Assembly (NCBI RefSeq): GCF_014851395.1
Contig: NW_024040707.1
Span: 7,786,187-7,850,186 of the forward strand
DNA from: Micropterus salmoides
Taxonomy: Eukaryota; Chordata; Actinopteri; Centrarchiformes; Centrarchidae
Direction of reading: 5' to 3'
DNA length: 64,000 bases
This document shows positions 47,651-60,221 of this stretch, piece by piece. Position 1 is the first letter of the stretch. The number at the start of each line of letters is the position of its first letter. The position numbers and the translations under genes are program-made. The notes under the pieces are model-generated. The model had not been told where the DNA came from. It searched no databases and was given only the letters and a program-made list of their open reading frames with translations.

Positions 47651-50600
47651 TCAGCACAGTCCAGATGGAAGTCCTTTTTTCAGTAGATTTGAAAGAAAGC
47701 TCCCCAGGTCCTCGTCCTGACAAAGAAAACCAGAACATAAAAGTCAAAAAAGAAGCGTTGTAGTAAATTACAAAGCAAGTTAACGCATGTTAACTTAAAC
47801 ACAGATAACCTGAGAGTGCTACTGGGACAAGGAGGAACTGCAGAGGACTGACTAGTAACTATATATTATATGTCACTGTGGTTCCCAACCTTTTTACCCT
47901 ATGCCTGCAGTTAGCAGTCATAGGGTAAAAAGACTTACTACTGGCTTTGTACTACCGGCGGAGTGATTGTTTCATGAATAATAAAGGCCTAAATAGGTAA
48001 ACCTCCACAAGCATAATATAGTGAAATAGGGATGCAACTAATGTTATTTTATCATCGTTTAATCTACAGATGTTCTCGATTCATTGTTTGGTCTTTCATA
48101 TGTCCGAAAATAGTGAAAATGCTTATGAAATTGTCCTATGGGTCAAGACAACATTCATATGTCTTGTTTTGTCTGTCCAACAGTCCAAAACCAATAACAT
48201 TTAGCTAACGATGACAGAAAAGCATTATAGTTGAAACTAATGACTTAAAATGGTTAATTTACACTTAATGTTTTAGTTTATTGAAACTACATTTGTATTT
48301 GTTCTTCTTTATTTCATGATTTGTGTTTTTTTATTAACTTGACACCTGTAATAAAATAAAAAAAAGACATAAAAGGAGAAGCACAGGTGTTTTTATAACC
48401 GTTATAACATAACAGCATTACATTTAGGTCGGACAATTAAATGCAGACCTGTGCATTTCCTGCCATGAAAAGGATTCTGTACAGTTCTGTGTTTTAAACA
48501 ATCTTCTTAAGATGACAAAGAGGCAAAAATACACACTGTATCTTCGCATGTAACATATAAAGCCGCAGAAACCACTCTCCTTCCATTGCGCATTGACTGA
48601 GTTCAACAGGCAGGTTTTCAGCACCCTCAACCTTTATCTTATTCTCAAATTCAAAGACCCTACTCTCATAATGTCTGCCCACACAAGTGTTTTTCACTTT
48701 TCATGGCTGATCAAACCCCACCTCAGGACTGTGTGGGTATGTAAAGAATGTTTAATTGATATCCCCCCTGGTGATGCGGTCAGGCTGGATTTCTGCCAAC
48801 AAAAATGTCTTGTGCGCTGTGGCGAAGAGGATCTGGGACAGGAAATAGCGTGGGCAGGGTTCCACAAGTAGTAAATGAAAAAGCTTCTTATCGAAAACTG
48901 TCATCATATACTCCTGCAGATGCAGAGGGGAACGTGATGTCTCTGCAGAAACCAAGGTTACAACTTTATGCTTTTTTTTGTAATGGGTAGGGGGTTTTGC
49001 CTCAGGGATGATTCTGTCAGAAGCAACTAAATCAGCAGTAGTTAATAAAACTTTGATCTCTCATAAAGATAATGTGCACAAGTCACGAGCAAACTAAAAC
49101 TTCTATTTTGAACACAATCATGTCCCTTTAGCTGGAAGTCACCCGCCTAACTGTCATGAAGGATATATGAATTAAATAGTAAAAATCTATGTAGAATCTT
49201 ATTTATATATTCTTTATTTATTACAAATTATAGCAGAGCTATGATATTTGAGATGTGCGTTATGGTGTATCTCCAGGATTGTGTGAGGATTCATTTTAAC
49301 CCACCTGTAGTAAACAAAAAAATAGTTCTTCACAAAAAGGTGTGAACACAGCCCACAGGGGGTTTTCAACATCTAATACTGCACATACATGCAGGCGGCA
49401 ACATGTTTTTATGCCGTTTAAAACAATCCGTGCAAGTAAGCTTGCCAGTGCTTACTTAAAGTCTAAAATGTAAATGGCGTATTAGTAAATATCATTTTGA
49501 AAATAATACATTTTATTAATTTAGGTATCATGTTGTTCCATATATAAGCTTGACGTTTAGTTACCTAACATTTGTTGCCTATATAAATATGGACCCAGGA
49601 TTCAGCTGCTGAGCAGGGTTGAGGCAAGCACTTTGAGGGCACAAATACACATTCAAGACATAAATTTATCCCCACAGGTGTATGTCTTGTCACAACTACA
49701 ATTTGCAGATGACAGAGTGGTTGTCAGTTAAACTGAAATCAGTCGTCACACCAGCCAGTGAGCTTCTAAGGTCAAAACTGTGAAGAGCTATAAATACCTG
49801 GGTGCCTGTTTACTATCACCTCTACAGTTATCTTACTGCTTCTGTCTTTTGATACATTTTCGGACCTCACTCTTGTCAGAGTTGTCAATGATCTCTGCAT
49901 AAGCACAGATTGAAAGGTGTTCATTCTTATGCTTCTAGATTTCAGTGCCACTTCAATGGTTTACGACATATCTGCATAATAAGAGCCCCACTTTGTTTAA
50001 CCTTCATATCCAGGTATACACCAGTGGATGAGTCACATGTTTTCACCTCGATATTAAGACAAAACAGAAGATGCTACGATACTTGTTGTTGTTTCTGGTG
50101 CTGAGGTGAAGAGATAAGAAATTCCTTAGATAGATAAAGTGTAGAACATTGGGGACCTTCCCAATTGTTGACTTTAGTTTCCACAATAACCAATCACTTA
50201 GTGTTACAAAATTAGCTTTTTACCACTTAAACAGATCGCAACAATAAGTCAAAACCAAACCTGGAGAGACTTGTACATGTTTTTATAACCTGTACAATTA
50301 ATTAGCTGCTGTAAAGTCTTTCTCTCTGGCCTGCCACAGAAAACTGTGGGACAGTTTTATTGTGTTTTTATTGCGGTTATGTTTTTATGCTGCCTTGCTG
50401 CCAAAAGAATTTCCTGTCACTGGACAATAAAGAACTAAACTAAAACAAGTCTAATGTGCAAGGCATTTAAAAGACTATTTAGATGCCTTCGTAAAATTTT
50501 AAAGCATTTTCAGAACCACAAACTGTTGTAACCTCCCTGCACTGGAATAAAGTATCCTCTTAGAACTGATTCTCATTTTCTCCATACAACATTTAGTCCC

Positions 50601-53600
50601 CGAGGTGCCCATCTTCACAACAATGAAAATGTTTTACCTGATAACTCCAGGAGAGTAGTAGGACTTTAGTGTTGGGGTCTTCAGTGGAGGAGGAGACTTT
50701 GATGACAATAGACTCTACCATGACTGTGCCATCAGGGAGGTGCTGGATGGTGTAACCTTTTAACACGCTGAAGCATAGAAATGCAAAAGCCAGGGGTGAT
50801 AACAGTCAGTTTACATGTCACAAAATGCAGCGAAAATAAAAACATGATTCAGAAGTGAAACATCTCTCACATCACAAGCATCCAGTAACACAGGGGTGAG
50901 AAAAAAATCTCAGAAATGACACATATGTGTCTGTATATGCTCACGTACATCACAAATATACTAAAAGAAATTGAAAGAAATTAGACCCTGGGAGGAAATA
51001 CATTTTTAAATTTATAAATGTGAGCAAGTAAAAAAGAAGGCATAAAACAGTGATGTGGTTCACAGGAGGACAGTACAGAGAGTGGATGGTGTAGGTGCAG
51101 ACAGTAAACAGATGCAGGAGGCCAAGTAACCTCTTAAGGTGTGTGTAGATTCTGTGAAGTGTGTCGGGGTCACTGTGTGGGTCCTGGAGCTGCACACGAC
51201 AGGTGAAGCGTAACTGATGTTCATTGAGGCCCAGTTCCTTCAGGGCTTGCTCCGACGACACCAGCTTCAGACTCTGTGCTCATGGGAAAGAAAACAAGGG
51301 AGTAGATCACCGTCTGTCGACCGTGATGACCCGAGCAAATCCCACTAGACTGCAGGTCATCAATGTAAAAGGTCACAAAAGCAGTTAGAAATCCAAAGAG
51401 CCAACTTACGTTTTCTTTCATGATCAGGGTTCCATGCATGGTGCGAGGTTTTTTGGGATCAGGAAGAGGCCCTTCAACACAAGAATGGTTTAAAACATTC
51501 ATGGATAAAGAAGTAAATAATTACATTAACACATAGGCATAGATTTGGGTATGGACGATGCCGACGGTGCTGCTGAATTGTCCTTTACAATAATTTTACA
51601 GATCTCAAACAATCTCAGCTGTTGGACCAGAGTTGCCAGGGTTTGTGCATTTTCTGCAAAAAGCAGTCTATTACGATGAAGTGTGAAAGAGCTTGATATG
51701 TGGGCCGATGATCTGGCAACCCGCTGTACTATGCATTGCTAACTAGCTGCCGCTCTGGCAATAATAATAACATCTGAGCAGTGATGAATGAATGGCAATT
51801 TGAAGCGTTTTGCATTATACTTTCAATGGTTCAAACAATGCAGAATTAAAAATATCTTTGCTGGACAACATTACTCAACTGCTATTATATTTCAATTTTA
51901 GGTGTAAAGTGCTCAGACATGTCATTTTTTTTCAACAACTTTATTTTTAGGCAAGAATGCCCGCAAAAACAGCATTTTTAAAAAGAACCAAATCGTAATA
52001 AAGTAACACCTTAGCTCTTCTGTTATCAGTCCAAACATTTATCATCTTTGACATTATTAACAAGTGGGATTATATTTATTATATATAATTTTTACATCAG
52101 TATGTGTTGGGAAATTCTTATATGGATCGATTGTTTGTTATTAATTAGTGTGCATCTACTCTATGTCTGTGTGTTTTATTCTGATTGTAAAATGAATGTT
52201 TGTGTTTTATGTGTTTGTTTTCAAGGTGCAACGTTTTAATTCACAATAATTACACAATAGAACTGTATGTGACTGTTAAAAGCAACATAGTCTTGAATCG
52301 CAGACCTCAGCCAGCTGCTACAGAAATCGAACATAAGTTTGAAAAGACGAGGGATAATAGCGACAGATTCTTTGAACAAGTCTTGAGAAGCTTGGAAAGT
52401 CACGACATTTGTCATTACGACAACTAATTTGGGTCATGACATTTATGTGCGATGGGGCAAGATTGCTAGTAAAGTACACTGCACAAATCAACAGAAGTCA
52501 AAAGGTCAAGCTCAATAAACAAAATCCTTAAAGTGAAACTGTGTAGGCACCCTGTACCAAAACCACTGTTACCAAGGACAAACTGTGTGCCATTGAGGGC
52601 TGAACAATTAATCGAAATTTTATCCAAATCGAAATATGGCCTACAGCACTTTTCAAATCGCAAAATGTGTGTCAAATTAATCCCATTTTATATTATATAT
52701 TGTTGTGCTGCAGAGATGTCCTGGCCTGCACATGATAATCTACAGACTTAAAGGTTCAGATTTAGTGGCATCTAGTCATGAGGGTTGTGAATTGGAACAC
52801 TCTGTCCAGTCTACCACTGCCCCCTAACCTTTCAAAGAGGGTAGGACAGCTACGGTGTCTGACACAGCACAAAAGGTGCCTCTTCTGAGATAGCAGAGAG
52901 TGGCCAGTCAAGCCAAATGAGGTTTCTTTAGGTATATTTATTAAGAAATTATATTTACTTAATTATTCAGTAAAACCATATATTATTGTGACTTTGCCAT
53001 TGACAGACAACATGGAAAATGTAAGCCAAGAGTGTGAAACACTGTTACTGTTGCTGCACCACTGTCCATTATAAACCACATATTAAATAAAGTTTATACA
53101 AACATTGACAAGGAAACACAATAATTCTCTATTGACCCTCGCCAAAACTGCCCGCCAACAATAATATCTGGCCCGCTACCAGATTATGGTGCTTTAATAG
53201 CTGCAAAAAATATAAATAAATAAATACTTTGCTTAAAAAAAGATCTCAGTCATAACAACAGCAGTTACTCACATAATCACTTCCTCTTTAGTAGTTTTGC
53301 CTACAAAATAAAGGCGCGAGAAAGCTTGTTTATTGCAATCTTCTATTTAAATAAAAAAGTCCTCCAACTGAGCTTACCAAACAACAGCCTAAGTGAAGTA
53401 ATATTATGGCTTATATTCTCATCCACCATCTTATGGTTGAAGATATTGCTCCGATTCAAAACTTATTTGCAGACCCCGGCAGTATATTATTACTACTTCT
53501 TCTTCTAATGTATGTATTCAACATAGTGATGAGTGTCTGCACTGCCTGAATTGTACCAGAAGAACTTAGTGACGAAACCATAGACTGTATATAAAAACGC

Positions 53601-56600
53601 GAAACACGGTCTGTAGTGCTGTTTGTCTGTTTTCAGCTACTGTAGAAACATGACGATGCAACGTCGCAACGTCCGTGGAAGGGGGTGCCCACGGTTATCT
53701 AGATAGAAATGGCTCATTCTAAGGTAATAAAAACATAATGTTTTATTATATAAGGTCTTTATACACAACTGTAAACATAGTTATGGATCTTATATTGCAT
53801 TTCTGTTGATAGATCTTCAAAAATATTACACAGTGAACCTTTAAGAAAACATCTTTGTTTGGTACAGCTCTTTGCAAAAATCTCACCATAATCATTTAGA
53901 TATAATAATATTATAATGATGTAAAAATGACCATTCCCTCAAATATCGCAAATACAATATGAGTCAAAATATTCGCAATTAGATGTTTTTTCAAAATCAT
54001 TCAGCCCTAGTGCCATTTTATTACTCCTCAGGCTGTGAATTAAACAAACAAATTCCTAAGGTTTCTCAACCATCAACAAAACATACCTCCGAGAGCCATC
54101 TCCCTCTTGAGTAGGTTGAGTGAGATATCCACAGGCACACTGGGGTTTGTTGTCACAGTCGCTGTCTCTCCGTTAGCTGGCATGTGGCAATCTATGCCTG
54201 CCATTTTAAAACAGAAACTTTAAAAACACTGACAGTGCCTTCTCGTCCTACTGTAAGCCTGCATTCATTTACCAATTATTTATAACAAGCACAACATTAT
54301 TGATGTGTTGTACACAGGTCTACTTTGCAAATCTGTTGAAAGCCGCGGTTGGAGATGCACTTACTGAACTCCTGCTCAATTTTGCCCTTTAGGAACTCCA
54401 TTTTTACTGCCTCCCCGTGTACCAGCAGCATGTTTCGAGGCTCTGCCATACGAATAAGCTGCATGATGCCTTTGGCATCAGCATGGGCACTGAAGGACAT
54501 GTACTCCACCTGTAGTTTCACATCCAGCTGTTAGAATTAAAGAAAAAAATGTCAGTCACTATGCATGTGTTGTTTTTCACCTGGATCACAATTTCACATT
54601 GTTTTTTAAAATATATTTTGGGAAATTCCTGCTTCCTTAAATATGAAGCTAGGAGACATTAGCTTAGCCTTGCATAAAAACTGGAAGCAAGGGGAAACAG
54701 CTAGTTGGCCTCTGTCTAAAGCTCACAAATTAACATATTACACCTCGTTTGTTTAATCTATACACAAATGTAAATGTAAAGGTGATTTGTTTTGTGAGGA
54801 TTTATAAAATATTTACCTGCTCTCTGTAAAAAAAACTAAAAAAGTCCCACAAATTAACATGTTAGAAAGTGAACTTCAGAGGCGCTAGTAGGCAGATTTT
54901 GTTACCACTGGATACAGCAGGCTAGCAGTTTCTTCCTGCTATCAGTATTTCTGCTAAGCTAACTGCCTTCTGGCCATAGCTTATGGTTTAACAGAGAGGT
55001 ATAACAGTCGTATAGATTTTCTCCCACCAAGAAAGTGAATAAGCATTTCTTAAAGCAACTCTGCAACAAACATAAGTCACAAGGAAGATGAGAGAAAGGT
55101 GGGATAACATGATGGAGGTCATTAGTTCCATGTGTAAAATACACAACTTCATCTGCAGAACAGACAGAAATAATTTAAGCAATAAAATACAGTATGATCC
55201 CATAACTAAGAGATGAAGGTGAAATTATAAAGCTCTTACTGTTGATCTCCCTTCCATCTCCAGTTTCTTCTGCCCATTAAGGATCTTGTGACCGATTGTT
55301 CCTTGTACACAATACCCAGGCATGATGACCTAAAAAAACAGAACTAGCTGTTTATCAAGTAATGTTATTTTAAAAAAACAAAAAAACATCTTCAATTTGT
55401 TTACGAGGCTCACCATGTTCTTCTCATTGCCAGCCCATTTCTTGAAGATCTGCAACGACTGACCAGCATGCAGCATGCCCGGTGTGGCAAACACCACCTG
55501 AAAGTGTACACAGTTGTTATTCACTGCCATTTATTTTTCCTCCTATAACTTCTTAAAAGCTTGCACACTTTGGAGGAAAAATGATACTTACCATAGGTCC
55601 AGGATTATCAGCGTAGGAGCGGTCGAAGGCCTTGATGTGCTTAAATTCAAACATGTTTCTCTGTACAAATGTTTTTCTGATCTTCTGGTTGGTCCATGTT
55701 ATGAAAAGCTTGTAATAATGATTAGCTTTCTCCGTCAACCCAGTGGAGAAGTAGATTGGGGCCTTCAGGTTCATTCTCTCCCTGGTTGGTGAGGGGAGGT
55801 AATTAGAGTGTCTGCTGCCACTTGATATGATTAAGTTCACACACCATCATAATTTGATCAAGCTTAATTGAATGAATACAGCTATTCAAGGGAGCTGACA
55901 ATTTTGGACCTTTATGTATTGTAATCATGTGCAATTCTCATTTTTGCTGTGTGAATCACTTTGGGCTGCACATTTGTATGGAAGGTGTTTTATAAATCAG
56001 GTTCGGCTGAGTTGAATTACACCACATTATCATTATTATTATTATTTAGAGTTCACAGCATAAATGAGTACACCCCAACAAATTTCTCAGACAAACATCC
56101 ATCTCACTTTAAAATTAATACTTTATATGGGATCCTATACAATAAAATATTGGTGCATATTTGTTTTGTTGGCTTGAAATCAGATCACTCAGTACAAAAG
56201 GCAAAACTGGAAAAAATCTAACCAAAACATTTAAGATCATGGTGCAAAAATGAGTAAACCCCAATGAATGTCTTAGAAAACTGATATAATTATAATTAAC
56301 ATGAATCCACCAAGAGTTGAGTCCAATCAAACATCAATCAATCAATTAAGAGAGGTATTTAACATAGAAAATCCTTTTAACACGATAATGACCCAAAACA
56401 TACATTTAAGGCAGGGTGAAAGTGATTCAGTGGCCAAGCATGTCTCTAGACCTCAACCCAATACTCGTGGGGAGTTCTGAAAAGACAAGTTTTATTCTCC
56501 ATCCAGCATCCAGGATCTGAAAGAGTTAATTCTTCAAGAATGGAGAAAGATAGATGTAGCTGTATGTTGTCAACTTGTTCAAGTTGTTGTTGTCAACTTG

Positions 56601-59600
56601 TTCAAGTCTTGTTCTGGAAGATTTGCTGCTGTTCTTAAACGTCAAGGAGGCCATACAAAATATTAGATTTAGTAGAATTTGTTGATAGGGTGTATAATTT
56701 TATAAAATAAATAATAATAATAATAATAAACACCTCGTTTGAATAAAATGTTGTTGTTTTTTTCCTAGAGAAGCTACGAGACCTCACTGTTATGGTATAG
56801 AATTAATATAATATAAATATAATATTATTGGTCTCATATTCACTGAGAAATGGACAAGAGTCTTAATTTTCAAAGGGGTGTACTCATTTATGCTGTGCAC
56901 TGTACATTCACAAAGCTTTACTGAAAATGTAAAACAAAACTTATTTGAATTTTGCCTCTGGAGTTTGTTTTAAAAACTGAAGAACAACCCTACCAAAATG
57001 TTTCCAGCAGGATGCAGAGTTCTTGTGCTCTTCCGAGGGCAAACACAGGAATGAGAACCTGAAAAGATAACAAGGAAACATTTGAACATTTGCACTGAAT
57101 GTTTGTAAAACCTTCATCCCTTCCCCATAATGTAATATAAAGAAAAACAAAAACCTCCACCACAAAGTAAAGAATTACCTTTCCTCCTCTTTCTATGGTT
57201 TCATGCACCTTCTTCAAAAAGTCCCTCTCTCTGCATCTCTTTGAGTCACGGATGGTGGTAGCATATGTGGACTCTGAGATGAGGATGTCTGGACGGCACT
57301 TATCAATCCACGCAGCACTGCAAATGTACAACACAAGGATGAAGACACTGTGTAGTGCGTGGGCATAAACTCCAGCATACAATAATTAAATGCAGTAAAG
57401 GCCACTTACCCTAAATGCCTGTCAGGTGTCATGTTATAGTCTCCCTGAAAATAAAAAAGACATTATTCTGAGATCTTGGCAGTCAAATTCACTGAGTTTG
57501 ATACAGTACAAACTTGTTTACACTCACAGTGTAGACCACAGACTCTGATCCCACTTTGATCTGCACCATGGCAGCTCCCAGGACATGGCCTGCATAGTAT
57601 GCCTTGATCTCCAGCTCATCATCCACCTGCCAGCAGCACAACAAAAAACAGCTTGATTCGCCATCAAAAGAGACGAGCAGCTGGTGCAGAAATGATTAAT
57701 AGCTGGATATCTGGGCACATCAAAAATGATATCGGCACTGCACCTGGACAGTTTGGTGGAGGTTCAAAGGTACAACTTTCTTCATGCAGTCCTTGATCAT
57801 CTGCGAGGTGAAGAAGTTGGTTTCTCCCTTTTTGTCGACCGTGATCTTGCGGAAGTCTTCCAGCAAAATGGGACAGATAGCCTTGGTGGGATGGGTCATG
57901 TAGATGGGTCCATCGTAGCCCACCATCTCACTCATGAAGGGCAGAGCGCCACAGTGGTCCAAGTGGAAATGGCTGAGAAAGGAACAGGTGCAGCCATGTC
58001 AGAATACTGGACTGTTTTATTTATTTTATACATGTTGATAAGAGAGAAATGGCACTATATCATGTAAATATGAGGACAACAAACCTGATGATTACACAGT
58101 CCAAAAAGTCTGTCAGACGTCCATTCTGGGTTATATAAGAAAAGTCAGGGAACCGTCTCTGCAATGACAAAAGAGAGTGGCATTCAATTAGCATTATGCT
58201 AGAACTTATAATATTAATATAAGTTACATTATTATTAATGCATTCAAAATAAAAAAAAACATTTGAAAGAAGACAGTTGCAGGTACTTAGCTAAAGTCAC
58301 TGAAGATGCTGCTAAAGAGCAGAGAAGAGGGATTACACTTGCAATTAGATACTGTAAGTAAAGGTTGTCCTCATTATTGATTAATCTGCTGGTTATGGAA
58401 GTGAAAGGGTTGCCTATTAGAATACGTTACGTAAAAAAGGTAGGTATATTTAACTGTAAAAATCAATAAATTTCCACACAATTTGGTAATCATTGCTTGG
58501 TCTATGAAATTACATTTATTCATTTAGCTGACGCTTTTATCCAAAGCAACTTACAATTGCTGTGCATGTCAGAGGTCACACGCAATGATGGGTTAAGTGT
58601 CTTGCTCAGGTCACATGCCTTTGGTGTAAGGGACCCGAACCCGGGTCTCTTACACCAAAGGCAGGTCTTATCCACTGCTCCATCACCACCACCACCCTCC
58701 CAAAGATATTCAATGACAATGGTATAAAGTAGCAAATCCTCAGTTTTGAGGAGCTGCAACTACAGAATGTTTGCTTTAAAAAGCCATTAACTGATTACCA
58801 AAAAAGTTGCAATTTATATTTTCAGTAGATTGACTAGTCAGTTAGACAAGTAATCTTCAGCTGTAACTTATAGTTAGTCAGTATGGCTAGCCAACAACAC
58901 TCCTGTATTACAGCAACCACCAGGTGAATAAATTGCAGGCATTTAAAAACATGTGTAAAAACTTTTTAATTAACAAAACTGAAAGAGGTGAGATTGAAGG
59001 TGCTTTATAAATTTATGAAGCTTTAATTTAGAGTAATGCTGCATCAGTTATAGATAAATCTGCATAGTAGCTGAGACATGGCAGTCTTTGCAGTTAATAT
59101 GGTTTGGAGCAGGTTATTCTTAACACCTTGTCTGTGCACCTTTAGTTTCAAGCTCCCATGATGAATTTATGTATTTAGTACTTTAGCACTTTTATGTAAA
59201 TGTTTGAACAAGTGTGTCATGTGTACGTTGTTCATGACAGAAACCAAACCAAAGGAAAAAAAAAACATGTCGTACTGATCATCTTACACAGTTGTTGTTG
59301 TTGTTTTTTCTAAGCCATAAGCTACTTAACTTACATCATCATTGTATCCCATGTGCATTCCACAGTCCAGCATTATATTTTTGCCTCCAATTGAGACAAG
59401 GATGCAGCTGCGGCCGACATCCTGTCCAGCACCTTGGAGAGGGAACAGTGAAGTTGAAGGAAAGCTTTTAAAACACAGTGAATGCGCCAGTAAGACCACT
59501 AAGTTAGCTTCCTCAGCTAACAACAGCTACTAACGATAAATGGTGAAACTTGCGAGTTGTTTTTGACTTCATAACAGCAGGAGATACACAAGTTATTACT

Positions 59601-59741
59601 ATTCAAACAGAGCCAGACATTTAGCGAATAGAGACCTTCAATGTTTTAGACACATTTATTGTTGACGGAACTAGCAATGCAGATGCTAACTTAGCCACTG
59701 GGACGTTACTCACCCAGTGGTGTTACTTTTATTTCAGGCAT
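47651..59741 (-). CDS. ints11: Integrator complex subunit 11 (catalytic metallo-beta-lactamase/beta-CASP endonuclease)
   Basis: Seventeen coding exons: 59741-59714, 59432-59335, 58158-58085, 57972-57744, 57626-57528, 57444-57410, 57317-57179, 57058-56994, 55781-55592, 55497-55414, 55329-55240, 54527-54365, 54197-54087, 51471-51410, 51273-51131, 50767-50638, 47716-47651. All have GT-AG borders and agreeing phases; the sum is 1806 nt, 601 aa (human 600). Start MPEIKVTPLG as in human. Metal-binding HFHLDH at 68-73, E203 in SESTYATT, H392 in SAHAD and H414 in LLVHGEA are all kept, so the enzyme should be active. INTS11 pairs with INTS9 and cuts snRNA 3' ends and promoter-proximal nascent RNA in the nucleus. 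The C-terminal dimerisation region ends DLGSFLSNLLKKGLPSGLC. Introns hold hAT, piggyBac-like and Tc1-like insertions. Confidence 0.96.
47891..47931. repeat. Perfect 13-bp inverted repeat with 15-nt loop
   Basis: TTTTTACCCTATG at 47891-47903 and CATAGGGTAAAAA at 47919-47931. It is preceded by TGTGGTTCCCAACC, the end phrase of the MITE at 33183, so it may be a remnant of a related foldback. It lies in the last INTS11 intron. Confidence 0.75.
48020..48260. repeat. Dispersed TTAATC-type repeat in INTS11 last intron
   Basis: GGGATGCAACTAATGTTATT, CATTGTTTGGTCTTTCATAT, GTCTTGTTTTGTCTGTCC and CAACAGTCCAAAACC, the family of 4395. Non-coding. Confidence 0.62.
49670..50450 (+). mobile_element. LINE relic with FADD-type reverse transcriptase motif
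   Basis: Around 49690-49720 the plus strand reads LQFADDRVVVS, a decayed copy of the reverse transcriptase catalytic box, and near 49780 VKSYKYLG, the usual motif about 80-100 residues later, here only some 25 codons away, implying an internal deletion. Stops interrupt the frame. The 3' part, about 50330-50450, ends with GACAATAAAGAACTAAAC. It sits in the last INTS11 intron. Confidence 0.6.
52595..54009. mobile_element. hAT-type element with 8-bp TSD in INTS11 intron
   Basis: GTGCCATT occurs directly before (52587-52594) and directly after (54010-54017). The left end reads GAGGGCTGAACAATTAATCG and the right end, reversed, TAGGGCTGAATGATTTTG, so the terminal repeats share AGGGCTGAA. The 8-bp duplication identifies a hAT-type insertion of 1415 bp. 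About 1.1 kb of it is a second element (52752-53840) that landed inside; removing that leaves roughly 325 bp of non-coding host element with AAATCG-rich ends. Confidence 0.75.
52752..53840. mobile_element. piggyBac-like non-autonomous element flanked by TTAA
   Basis: TTAA at 52748-52751 is followed by AGGTTCAGATTTAG; at the other end ...CACAGTGAACCT is followed by TTAA at 53841-53844. The terminal AGGTTCA/TGAACCT inversion is perfect and, with TTAA on both sides, fits piggyBac-type insertion. No transposase frame is visible in the 1089 bp. A GACTGTATATAAAAACGCGA phrase near 53583 hints at a further nested repeat. The insertion is inside the older hAT element. Confidence 0.62.
54640..54980. 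repeat. Dispersed GCTAGCTT-type repeat in INTS11 intron
   Basis: GAAGCTAGGAGACATTAGCT, GGAAGCAAGGGGAAACAGCT, then reversed GAGGCGCTAGTAGGCAGATT and TTTCTGCTAAGCTAACTGCC. Same build as the 10537 copy, with inverted halves. Confidence 0.62.
56047..56906 (+). mobile_element. Tc1/mariner-like transposon relic with 23-bp terminal repeats
   Basis: A 23-base arm (56054-56076, containing CAGCATAAATGAGTACACC) is repeated exactly and inverted at 56875-56897. The right end continues to CACTGTA, so the original ends were probably TACAGTG-type with a TA duplication. Inside, the plus strand near 56380-56560 reads DNDPKHTFK, SMSLDLNPI and LKELILQEWRKID in broken frames, remains of a Tc1-type DD34E transposase. 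At about 860 bp it is roughly half a full element and is inactive. It lies in the INTS11 intron between exons 8 and 9. Confidence 0.78.
58505..58700. repeat. Dispersed 'TTTAGCTGACGCTTTTATCC' repeat with hairpin
   Basis: Has the well-known fish phrase CGCTTTTATCCAAAGCAACT, GGGTTAAGTGTCTTGCTCAG and a CCGAACCCGGGTCT box like a tRNA-derived B box. Within it 58616-58636 and 58643-58663 are complementary at 20 of 21 positions (TGCCTTTGGTGTAAG arm). In an INTS11 intron. Confidence 0.65.
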
Positions 59742-59985
59742 GTTTTCTCATCAGGACAGCCTGTTTTTGAAGACAGATGAATGACACCTCGGTAACCCAG
59801 CTGGGCGGACTGTTTTCTATGAATAACACCTTGTTTGCAACAAAATGTTTGCTGTTCAGTTAACTTACATGCGGGTCGGGTTTTTTTTTTACCAGTGTCA
59901 AGTCACCCACAGTAAACCGTGGATGCGACTTCCGGGTAGCGCATTCAAAATAAATGTCCTTTTTGCCGATCATTTTACAAGAATG
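59742..59985. promoter_or_regulatory. INTS11 upstream region with a divergent splice-donor exon
   Basis: The 5' UTR and promoter of INTS11 should lie just above 59741. On the plus strand ACTTCCGGGTAGCGC (about 59929) is an ETS-type site, and 55 bases on ACAAGAATG|GTAAGT gives an ATG (59983-59985) directly at a strong donor. That is the look of a divergent first exon. No partner exon could be identified before CPTP. Confidence 0.35.
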
Positions 59986-60221
59986 GTAAGTTCAATCTCT
60001 TTGTTTCTATTTGAATTTGTGTATTATACATTCATCTTCATAAAGTAGGTATTTTACAGGCTGATTCCAGTATTTTTAGAATTAATATTACAGATGCATT
60101 GAAATGATAGACCTATGTTGGATCTGGATCAGGATCAGCACCAATACTGACCTTATAAACCAGATCAGGTACTATATCAGCCAGGGCATCCCCATTTCCA
60201 TCCCTAGTAGTTTAAAAAAAA

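Noticed and set aside
48593..48871. 92-codon plus-strand frame in the last INTS11 intron
   Set aside because: Begins in simple AT-rich DNA and has no domain; the late Cys residues (VCKECL, QQKC) do not form a known finger.
57726..58067. 113-codon plus-strand frame
   Set aside because: Antisense shadow of INTS11 exon 4, which carries the HFHLDH motif.
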